This document shows, piece by piece, positions 1-4,876 of a DNA stretch of 5,865 nucleotides. A program made the position numbers and the translations under genes. Each line of letters starts with the position of its first letter. The stretch's first letter is position 1. Origin of the DNA: Verrucomicrobiota bacterium (GTDB lineage Bacteria > Verrucomicrobiota > Verrucomicrobiia > Verrucomicrobiales > Akkermansiaceae); contig JAPLUJ010000174.1 in assembly GCA_026397695.1 (NCBI GenBank), positions 1 to 5,865 of the forward strand. Direction: 5' to 3'. Under the pieces are notes generated by a model. It was not told the DNA's origin, searched no databases, and saw only the letters and a list, made by a program, of their open reading frames with translations.

Positions 1-60
1 CCCAGCCAAAGCGGTGTCGGCGTTCGTGCCTCACTCTGCCACCGCACTCCATGCATTGTC
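1..60 (-). repeat. Dispersed REP-like repeat, copy 1
   Basis: This 60-base stretch is identical, base for base, to 246-305, and it may extend beyond the left edge. Inside it GCGGTG (11-16) can pair with CACCGC (40-45), so each copy can fold into a long-looped hairpin. A shorter, diverged copy lies in the opposite orientation at 82-124. The strand assignment is by convention: the unit reads ATGGAGTGCGGTGG first on the minus strand. The alternating copies and internal dyad suggest a dispersed intergenic repeat rather than coding sequence. No transposase is visible nearby. Confidence 0.8.
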
Positions 61-81
61 TTGCGCAGGGTCCGCGCAGGT

Positions 82-124
82 ATGGAGTGCGGTGGGAAGC
101 GCAGCGCCACACCGCTTTGGCTGG
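82..124 (+). repeat. Dispersed REP-like repeat, inverted diverged copy
   Basis: This copy matches the reverse complement of 1-60 and 246-305 at both ends: ATGGAGTGCGGTGG on the left and ACCGCTTTGGCTGG on the right. Its centre is shorter and different. GCGGTG (89-94) and CACCGC (110-115) can form the same stem with a 15-base loop. Preserved stem arms with a variable loop suggest the paired ends are what is conserved. Just to the left, GCGCAGG occurs twice (63-69 and 74-80). Confidence 0.75.
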
Positions 125-125
125 A

Positions 126-245
126 AACCGTTGCCTCATGCCAAAAAATTCCAAAAACATCCAGCCGTCCCCTAACAGCATCGTCCCTAACATCGCCATC
201 AGTCCTCCACCGTGTGGTGAGTGCAGGGTCCATGAGTAGCCTTTG
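126..245. other. Intergenic spacer between repeat copies, no gene seen
   Basis: I see no convincing gene here. The open frames that cross it depend on the repeats and run antisense to the LamG gene. It contains two A-rich runs at 143-148 and 153-157, which read as T-runs on the minus strand about 150 bases past the stop of the 304-1350 gene. There is also a short dyad, CACC/GGTG, at 208-219. Transcription of the upstream genes could end in this area, but no classical hairpin followed by a T-tract is evident. Confidence 0.5.
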
Positions 246-305
246 CCCAGCCAAAGCGGTGTCGGCGTTCGTGCCTCACTCTGCCACCGCACTCCATGCA
301 TTGTC
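246..305 (-). repeat. Dispersed REP-like repeat, copy 2, overlapping a stop codon
   Basis: This is a perfect 60-base duplicate of 1-60. Its right end reaches into the stop codon (304-306) of the LamG-like gene, so the repeat supplies two of the three stop bases. Flanking bases differ between the two copies, which places the right boundary at 305. The hairpin-forming arms GCGGTG and CACCGC are retained. Lying immediately after the coding sequence, it could fold in the 3' end of the transcript and affect mRNA stability or termination; that role is inferred only. Confidence 0.8.
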
Positions 306-1350
306 ACTTCTGGGTGTCGTATATCTGTCTGATCTCTTCTTCCGTCAGCGCGCGGCCAAAGACCATAACCTCGTCAACGGTGCCGACGAACCTGGCCCGA
401 TCCGGGTAGTCGCCCCAGATGCGGCCGATAGCCAGGGGCGACGTGGCAGTATTCACCGGGACTTCCTTGGAGACATCCAGCTTGCCATCCAGATAGAAGC
501 GAACTGTCTTTCCATCGAACGTCGCCGCAGCGTGGTACCATCGTCCCGCCGAGAACGGCGTTGCGGACCACACGTCGCTCTGGTTGACACCCCACATCCC
601 TATCGTCTTCGTTCCACCAACGCAGTGCACCCCAATCGCAAACAGGGTCCCGGAGCAAAACGGATCAGCATAACAATTAGACCTGCCAAAACCGACCGGA
701 ACTGCGGTCTTCCCGACGGGCAGGTCATCGCATCGGATCCATGCAGCCAGCGTTCTGGGCTTCGAACCTTCGATTTCCACGTTCCTTATGCTCTCAATCT
801 GGCTGCTACGACCGTCCATCTCATACGCCCCGCCGACCTTCCCCTTCGATGTCCACTTCGCATCCTTCACTTCGCCGGCATTTCCTTTTCCGCTCTCATC
901 CGTCACCTTGCCGCCCTCGTCTCTATCGAACGAGTAGTACAAGACCAACGCTTTCCTCAGCCCCTCGAGCATCGCCGCACCGGATAAGATAACATTGATC
1001 TCTTTGATGTGCTCGACGCCAATCGCCACCTTTCCGAACACCGTCTCCAACTTGACCGGCGAGAGTGTGAGGACGCCTTTGAGCTTGTCGCCGTTGCGCA
1101 GATCGAAAGCTGCCGTTTCATGATCTTCGCCCATTTTAATGGTGAGGATCTGGTGCAAGGGAATGTCCATCCTGGCGTAGGACGTCTGCACCGATAGCGA
1201 ATCAAGCCTGGGAGTTCCGATGATGCGCGAGCCGTCCGTGAGGTCCAGCTCAAGACGAAGTTGCGGTTCGGGCTTGTCTTGTCCCGCCCACACCGTGCCG
1301 ATTAGCATCATGGCCGTAAACACTGCAATACATGGTACGATTCTTTTCAT
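304..1350 (-). CDS. Secreted LamG-like (jellyroll) domain protein, paralogue 3 of 3
   Basis: The protein has 348 residues. A signal peptide covers about residues 1-22: Lys-Arg, a hydrophobic core, then VWA before the probable cleavage site. Residues 32-120 form the module shared with the two upstream genes. It contains two related motifs, LDLTDGSRIIG (35-45) and FDLRNGDKLKG (82-92). Residues 134-348 look like a LamG/concanavalin-type jellyroll: LVLYYSFD near 135, WYHAAATFDG at 271-280, FYLDGK at 285-290, and the closing VDEVMVFGRALTEEEI. Four cysteines (207, 226, 232, 243) could form disulfides after export. The start is supported by a strong AAGGAGG five bases before ATG. The gene lies 31 bases after the 1382-2404 gene and is probably the last of a three-gene operon. 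LamG domains usually bind sugars or proteins; the ligand here is unknown. The DNA of a repeat forms part of its stop codon. Confidence 0.88.
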   Translation of the reverse strand: MKRIVPCIAVFTAMMLIGTVWAGQDKPEPQLRLELDLTDGSRIIGTPRLDSLSVQTSYARMDIPLHQILTIKMGEDHETAAFDLRNGDKLKGVLTLSPVKLETVFGKVAIGVEHIKEINVILSGAAMLEGLRKALVLYYSFDRDEGGKVTDESGKGNAGEVKDAKWTSKGKVGGAYEMDGRSSQIESIRNVEIEGSKPRTLAAWIRCDDLPVGKTAVPVGFGRSNCYADPFCSGTLFAIGVHCVGGTKTIGMWGVNQSDVWSATPFSAGRWYHAAATFDGKTVRFYLDGKLDVSKEVPVNTATSPLAIGRIWGDYPDRARFVGTVDEVMVFGRALTEEEIRQIYDTQK

Positions 1351-1355
1351 GTCAT

Positions 1356-1362
1356 CCTCCTT
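1356..1362 (-). promoter_or_regulatory. Strong Shine-Dalgarno site of the 304-1350 gene
   Basis: On the minus strand this reads AAGGAGG, with a five-base spacer (ATGAC) before the ATG at 1350-1348. It fixes the start codon, in agreement with the signal peptide. The two upstream paralogues have no comparable site, so this one may be translated more efficiently or by a different initiation mode. Confidence 0.85.
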
Positions 1363-1381
1363 ATGTTGTTGTCTGTACCCG

Positions 1382-2404
1382 TTACTTCTGGGCGTCGTAG
1401 ATTTGCTTCACTTCGGGCTCTGACAAGGCACGGTTGAAGATCATGACTTCGTCCAACTTGCCCGCGAACGACGATGCTTGGATGTGCTCACTGCCGCCGA
1501 CGTAGGCCAGATTGCCTTCTCCATGCGCAATCATGACCGCGCCCGCCTTCCCGGCTATCTTGACCCCGTTCCTGTAGATCTTCCGCGCCGACCCGTCGTA
1601 CGTGCATGCGATGTGGACCCACTCATTGTCAACGAGGGGAAGCGTGTCCGTCGCGAGGTCATCGTTTATACCGTTTGCGCTGAACCTGTACACGATCTCG
1701 CGGTCTGAACCGGCCTGCGTGATAGTGATTGAGGTGTTAACCACCCCATTCATGAAAAACCTTGGCCAATTGGAGCCATTGCCCGTTCGACAGACCCAGA
1801 AACATACACTGTGGTTCTGAAGGGACTTCAGCGCGGCATTCGGACAGGATAGATAGTCACTGCGTCCGTCAAACGAACACGCCCCTCCAATCCTGCCCTC
1901 CGCGGTCCACTTTGCACCCTTCACTTCGCCGGCATTCCCTTTTCCGCTCTCATCCGTCACCTTGCCCTTTTCATCCCGGTCGAACGAGTAGTGCAAGACC
2001 AACCCGTGCTTCAGCGAATCCGGCAGCGCCCCAAGGGATAACACGACGCGAAACGTTCGGATGTGCTCGACGCCGATCGCCACCTTCCCGAACACTGTCT
2101 CCAACTTGACCGGCGCGAGTGTGAGGACGCCCTTGAGCTTGTCGCCGTTGCGCAGATCGAAAGTTGCCGTTTCGTGATCTTCGCCCATTTTAATGGCGAG
2201 GATCTGGTGCAAGGGAATGTCCATCTTGGCGTAGGACGTCTGCACGGGCAGCGACTCGATCTCCGGAGTTCCTACCACGTGGGAACCATCGGCCAGATCG
2301 AGTTCAAGACGAATCTGCCGTTCCGTCCTATCTTGTCCCGCCCACACCGTGCCGGCCAGTGCCATCGTCATTAGAACCATCATACAGGGAGAGAATCGTT
2401 TCAT
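1382..2404 (-). CDS. Secreted LamG-like (jellyroll) domain protein, paralogue 2 of 3
   Basis: The protein has 340 residues. A signal peptide spans about residues 1-22 (MKRFSPCMMV, hydrophobic core, GTVWA). Residues 32-120 align without gaps to the N-terminal module of both neighbours. Residues 134-340 form a LamG-like jellyroll: LVLHYSFDRDE, FDGRSDYL (178-185), WVHIACTYDG (242-251), and LDEVMIFNRALSEPEVKQIYDAQK at the end. Against paralogue 3 the first ~40 residues and last ~28 residues of this domain are very similar, but the middle (about 176-310) is strongly diverged, as expected if only the ligand face changed. The start is chosen on the signal peptide and alignment; no Shine-Dalgarno is visible. 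It follows the 2441-3496 gene by 36 bases, so co-transcription is likely. It is probably exported; glycan binding is plausible but unproven, and no catalytic motif is recognised. Confidence 0.87.
   Translation of the reverse strand: MKRFSPCMMVLMTMALAGTVWAGQDRTERQIRLELDLADGSHVVGTPEIESLPVQTSYAKMDIPLHQILAIKMGEDHETATFDLRNGDKLKGVLTLAPVKLETVFGKVAIGVEHIRTFRVVLSLGALPDSLKHGLVLHYSFDRDEKGKVTDESGKGNAGEVKGAKWTAEGRIGGACSFDGRSDYLSCPNAALKSLQNHSVCFWVCRTGNGSNWPRFFMNGVVNTSITITQAGSDREIVYRFSANGINDDLATDTLPLVDNEWVHIACTYDGSARKIYRNGVKIAGKAGAVMIAHGEGNLAYVGGSEHIQASSFAGKLDEVMIFNRALSEPEVKQIYDAQK
2082..2250 (-). repeat. Near-identical duplicated DNA block (partner 3174-3342)
   Basis: This block codes for about residues 52-108 of the shared module. 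Aligned at an offset of 1092 bases to 3174-3342, I count three differences in 169 bases (at 2096, 2110 and 2231). The neighbouring part of the same gene pair, 2251-2348, is clearly less similar. The related segment of paralogue 3, around 1028-1196, is also alike but has more changes. Confidence 0.85.
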
Positions 2405-2420
2405 GTCATTGTATTGTTAG
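2401..2420 (-). promoter_or_regulatory. Shared start-site leader of paralogue 2, no Shine-Dalgarno
   Basis: On the minus strand the leader CTAACAATACAATGAC runs into the ATG. It is identical to the leader of paralogue 1 at 3497-3512, and the identity stops right at 2420/3512. It has no purine-rich Shine-Dalgarno, but it is A/T-rich and holds TACAAT, which resembles a -10 box, three bases before the ATG's GAC spacer ends. Start plus leader contain ATG-ACA-TGA (2401-2409), a one-codon mini-ORF whose stop overlaps the real start. Its function is uncertain. Confidence 0.45.
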
Positions 2421-2440
2421 AAGTTATGCACTTCCATGCG

Positions 2441-3496
2441 TCACAGCGGTTTGGCTGAGAAATTGCGGATCCAGATCATGCATTCCCATGGTGTTTGAAA
2501 GCCGATGCCGCCATGGTCCAGCGTCTGGCCGCCGATGCACGCGCCCATTTTTTCATCCCGCACGTCGGCGAGTTGTTTGCCGTCAACCCACACCTGGATG
2601 CGCGTTCCGCGCACATCTATCCGGAATTTATTGCCGGCCTGCGGGTCGAGCTTCAAGCCCTTGCCATCGGCCAGGCTGCGGCTGACTTCGGTCTGCGGAT
2701 TGCCCCAGCCGGACGCCACATTGCAGTGGCTGTTATAGCCGCAGCCGAGGCCCCAACTGCCGTCGCCGCTGAGGCTGAGGGTGTAGTTGCTCCAGCCGCG
2801 CTCGTTCCAGCTTTCCTTGGCGTCCGCGACATGGAACATGACATATCCGGCGCGGTGGTCCAGGGGCAGCCCGTGCGGGTTGAATGATGGGTCCACGCCG
2901 CGCATGCAGAACTCGAACTCCATGCTGTAGTTCTTCCATGCGGCGCTGCCGAGGTTGCTGATAAGCGTGGCTCCGCGTCCGTGACCGCCGTGGCCGTAGC
3001 TGAATCCCGGCCGCGCCTTGGGCAGCGAAACCAGCTTGTCCCCCTGTACCTCGAACAGGGTCCGCCACGGCGTCCAGTTCACGCCGCCAAAGGCCATGGT
3101 TCCTTTGCCCGCCGGCAGCGCCCCGCCCCCAATCGTGACGCGCAGTGCTTTGATGTGTTCGATGCCTATCGAAACCTTCCCGAACACGGTCTCCAACTTG
3201 ATCGGCGCGAGTGTGAGGACGCCCTTGAGCTTGTCGCCGTTGCGCAGATCGAAAGTTGCCGTTTCGTGATCTTCGCCCATTTTAATGGCGAGGATCTGGT
3301 GCAAGGGAATGTCCATCTTGGCATAGGACGTCTGCACGGGCACCAAATCGATGCTTGGGACACCGATGATGCGCGATCCGTCCGTGAGGTCCAGCTCAAG
3401 ACGCAGTTGCGTTTCGGGCTTGTCTTCTTCCGCCCATGCCGTGCCGGCCAGTGCCATCGTCATTAAAACCATCATACAGGGAGCGAATCGTTTCAT
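2441..3496 (-). CDS. Secreted protein with DUF1080-like C-terminal domain, paralogue 1 of 3
   Basis: The protein has 351 residues. A signal peptide spans about residues 1-22, ending GTAWA before EED. Residues 32-120 are the module shared with the next two genes. The rest (about 125-351) is unrelated in sequence to their LamG domains. It resembles the DUF1080 / 3-keto-disaccharide hydrolase-type concanavalin fold: W-x-x-F-E at 185-196, NKFRIDVRGTRIQVWVDGKQ at 279-298, then GGIGFQTP and a closing IWIRNFSAKPL. A Gly/His-rich stretch, YGHGGHGRG, lies near 147-155. Known members of that family bind or cleave sugars, but I cannot verify catalytic residues, so activity is open. This is the first gene of the three-gene run, after a 431-base gap, so the operon promoter should lie upstream. 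No Shine-Dalgarno is visible; the start rests on the signal peptide and paralogue alignment. Confidence 0.82.
   Translation of the reverse strand: MKRFAPCMMVLMTMALAGTAWAEEDKPETQLRLELDLTDGSRIIGVPSIDLVPVQTSYAKMDIPLHQILAIKMGEDHETATFDLRNGDKLKGVLTLAPIKLETVFGKVSIGIEHIKALRVTIGGGALPAGKGTMAFGGVNWTPWRTLFEVQGDKLVSLPKARPGFSYGHGGHGRGATLISNLGSAAWKNYSMEFEFCMRGVDPSFNPHGLPLDHRAGYVMFHVADAKESWNERGWSNYTLSLSGDGSWGLGCGYNSHCNVASGWGNPQTEVSRSLADGKGLKLDPQAGNKFRIDVRGTRIQVWVDGKQLADVRDEKMGACIGGQTLDHGGIGFQTPWECMIWIRNFSAKPL
3174..3342 (-). repeat. Near-identical duplicated DNA block (partner 2082-2250)
   Basis: This is the partner of 2082-2250, within the shared N-terminal module. The second highly similar block of this gene pair is 3441-3512 against 2349-2420, covering the signal peptide start and leader, with two differences in 72 bases. 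The less similar stretch between them makes the identity mosaic. Confidence 0.85.
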
Positions 3497-3512
3497 GTCA
3501 TTGTATTGTTAG
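3493..3512 (-). promoter_or_regulatory. Shared start-site leader of paralogue 1, no Shine-Dalgarno
   Basis: The leader CTAACAATACAATGAC is the same as that of paralogue 2. Immediately upstream is a small dyad, TAGTA-AA-TACTA on the minus strand (3510-3521). There is no AGGAGG-like sequence within 20 bases of the ATG. The one-codon ATG-ACA-TGA overlap with the start (3493-3501) is present here as well. Confidence 0.45.
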
Positions 3513-3801
3513 TATTTACTATCGGGGTTGGCGCGCATGAGAAAGCAGGGAAAGCGGGTGCGGCGAGCGGTGACCAGGGGTTGTTGCGTGGCTTCATCCA
3601 TGATGTGACACGTGAATGCGGAAGTTCTTGGAAATATTCTGTCGAATGTCAGTGCCGGGGTGGTTCGTGATCCGCGTCGCGCGGCTTGCGTAGCGCGGGA
3701 CGACCTGTATTGACCCACCGCACGACTGCACCCTACCTCAAAACGCCGCCGGTGTCTGTAAATGGTGTGTAAAATGTGGGGATGGGTGACCGTTCACTAA
3801 T
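3513..3801. other. Intergenic region upstream of the three-paralogue run
   Basis: I see no well-supported gene in this stretch. It should contain the promoter of the 2441-3496 gene on the minus strand, but I find no clear -35/-10 pair. A minus-strand frame at 3509-3718 (69 codons) has no ribosome site or recognisable full domain, although its FTCHIMDEATQQPL segment faintly recalls Cna-B/carboxypeptidase-regulatory-type modules. A short imperfect tandem repeat, GGTGTCTGTAAAT then GGTGTGTAAAAT, lies at 3751-3775. Confidence 0.5.
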
Positions 3802-3836
3802 CAGCGATCCGCGATCTCCGCCATCGGCGGTCGCTG
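3802..3836. repeat. Hairpin 1 of an intergenic palindrome cluster
   Basis: An outer stem CAGCGA/TCGCTG (3802-3807 with 3831-3836) encloses an inner stem CCGCC/GGCGG (3818-3822 with 3826-3830) with a three-base loop. It lies 90-130 bases past the stop codon of the ribokinase and lacks a following T-tract, so it is not a textbook terminator. Confidence 0.65.
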
Positions 3837-3845
3837 TCTGCTAGA

Positions 3846-3862
3846 CGGAGCGGGACGCTCCG
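3846..3862. repeat. Hairpin 2 of an intergenic palindrome cluster
   Basis: CGGAGCG (3846-3852) and CGCTCCG (3856-3862) form a perfect seven-base-pair stem with a three-base loop. The stem is all but one pair G-C. No T-run follows on either strand. It could contribute to transcription termination or 3' end protection of the ribokinase mRNA, or be part of a dispersed palindromic repeat. Confidence 0.7.
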
Positions 3863-3919
3863 GGCACGGTCTGCGGCAAGATGCCACAGCCACTATCCGG
3901 GCACGGTCTGCGGCAGGAT
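3859..3919. repeat. Pair of 24-bp direct repeats after the ribokinase gene
   Basis: The unit TCCGGGCACGGTCTGCGGCA plus four bases occurs at 3859-3882 and again at 3896-3919, with one A/G difference in 24 bases. The second unit ends eight bases before the ribokinase stop codon. Only the first unit has the complementary arm needed for hairpin 3, so the second looks like a half-copy from a local duplication. Confidence 0.8.
3871..3889. repeat. Hairpin 3 of an intergenic palindrome cluster
   Basis: CTGCGGCA (3871-3878) pairs with TGCCACAG (3882-3889), eight pairs with one mismatch that becomes a G-U wobble in the minus-strand RNA, around a three-base loop. The left arm lies within a direct repeat that recurs at 3896-3919. 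It starts 38 bases beyond the ribokinase stop codon in the direction of transcription. Confidence 0.65.
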
Positions 3920-3927
3920 TCAGGAAA

Positions 3928-4854
3928 TCATGGGAGCGAGCGCAGCAGCTTGGCAATTTCCTTGCGCGCTGGCGCGGACGGTTGGGCGCCGAGGCGGGTG
4001 ACGGAGATCGCAGCGGCGGCGTTGGCGAAGCGCACGGCATCATCCAGCGGTTTGTTTTCCGCCAGTGCCACGGCGAGTGCGCCGTTGAAGATGTCGCCCG
4101 CCGCGGTGGTGTCCACGGCCTTGACTTTGAAGCCGGGCACCCGGCGGTTTCCGTCAGCATCCGCAATGAAGGCACCGCGCGCGCCCAGCGTGAGAATCAC
4201 CGTCTCAACACCGCGCGCGCGCAGTTTGGCCGCCGCCTTCGCCGCGGAGGTGTTGTTGGTCACCGGGATGCCGGTGAGCAGCTCGACCTCTGTTTCGTTA
4301 GGTGTTAGGACCGAGACATGGCGGAGCAAGGTATCCGGCAACGGCCGGGCGGGGGCGGGATTGAGAATCACGCGCACTCCGGCCTTGGTGGCGAGTTCGG
4401 CGGCGGCTTGCAGTGTCTCAAGCGGCGTTTCCAGTTGCATGACCAGCACGCTCGCCCCGGCAAAAATTTTGGCGGCCTTTTTCACATCGGCGGGCGACAG
4501 CCGCCCGTTCGCCCCCCCCGCCACGGCGATGCTGTTCTCGCCATCCTTGGCGACGAAGATGAGCGCCACCCCGGACGGCGCGCTCGGGTCACGAAAAACA
4601 TAGTCCACATAAATGCCATGCTTGATGAACCCGGCGACGGCCTGCTTGCCGAGCATATCCTGGCCAACGCGGGCAATGAACGTGACCTGCCCGCCGGCAC
4701 GCGCCGCCCCGACCGCCTGATTGGCGCCTTTGCCGCCAGCCGCCGTGACGAAATCGCCGCCCAGAATGGTTTCACCCGGCCGCGGAATGCGCGCGAGTTT
4801 GATGATCATGTCGGTATTGGAACTGCCGACCACAATGATGGATTTCTTGTTCAT
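3928..4854 (-). CDS. rbsK: Ribokinase (PfkB family sugar kinase)
   Basis: This 308-residue cytoplasmic kinase probably transfers phosphate from ATP to the 5-hydroxyl of D-ribose, giving ribose 5-phosphate for the pentose phosphate and nucleotide pathways. Visible family marks are GSSNTDM (10-16, substrate side), the first PfkB signature AAGGKGANQAVGAARAGG (38-55), NPAPA (165-169), PNETE (185-189), LTLGARGAF (231-239) and the second signature DTTAAGDIFNGAL (248-260) with the expected catalytic Asp254. The tail ANAAAAISVTRLGAQPSAP resembles the monovalent-cation site of ribokinases. The length is normal for the family (about 300-310). The ATG gives the usual short lead into the first strand; no clear Shine-Dalgarno precedes it. 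It starts 22 bases after the transporter gene stops, so the two are probably one operon. Another PfkB sugar kinase specificity is possible, but the motif set favours ribose. Confidence 0.93.
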   Translation of the reverse strand: MNKKSIIVVGSSNTDMIIKLARIPRPGETILGGDFVTAAGGKGANQAVGAARAGGQVTFIARVGQDMLGKQAVAGFIKHGIYVDYVFRDPSAPSGVALIFVAKDGENSIAVAGGANGRLSPADVKKAAKIFAGASVLVMQLETPLETLQAAAELATKAGVRVILNPAPARPLPDTLLRHVSVLTPNETEVELLTGIPVTNNTSAAKAAAKLRARGVETVILTLGARGAFIADADGNRRVPGFKVKAVDTTAAGDIFNGALAVALAENKPLDDAVRFANAAAAISVTRLGAQPSAPARKEIAKLLRSLP

Positions 4855-4876
4855 AATAGATATATGCGGTGTCAGG

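Noticed and set aside
1..305. CRISPR array
   Set aside because: There are only three repeat copies in alternating orientation, with unequal spacing of 21 and 121 bases, and a diverged middle copy. No cas gene is present.
61..987. Long plus-strand open frame of 308 codons
   Set aside because: It runs antisense to the well-supported LamG-like gene and starts in a dispersed repeat. Its translation is Arg/Ser/Pro-rich with no recognisable domain or ribosome site.
2981..3466. Plus-strand open frames recurring opposite the shared N-terminal module (also 1009-1197 and 2063-2374)
   Set aside because: Their similarity to each other is a by-product of the conserved minus-strand module. They lie fully antisense to genes with signal peptides and paralogue support.
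3846..3862. Classical rho-independent terminator of the ribokinase
   Set aside because: The seven-pair GC stem is good, but no T-tract follows on the minus strand and it lies 65-80 bases past the stop, so it is reported as a hairpin only.
3801..4175. Minus-strand frame of 124 codons overlapping the ribokinase end
   Set aside because: It overlaps the ribokinase in another frame, runs through the hairpin cluster, and shows no domain.
3881..4603. Plus-strand frames of 240 and 217 codons opposite the ribokinase (3881-4603, 4318-4971)
   Set aside because: These Ala/Gly/Arg-rich shadows come from GC-rich codon use in the ribokinase, which has complete PfkB motifs on the other strand.
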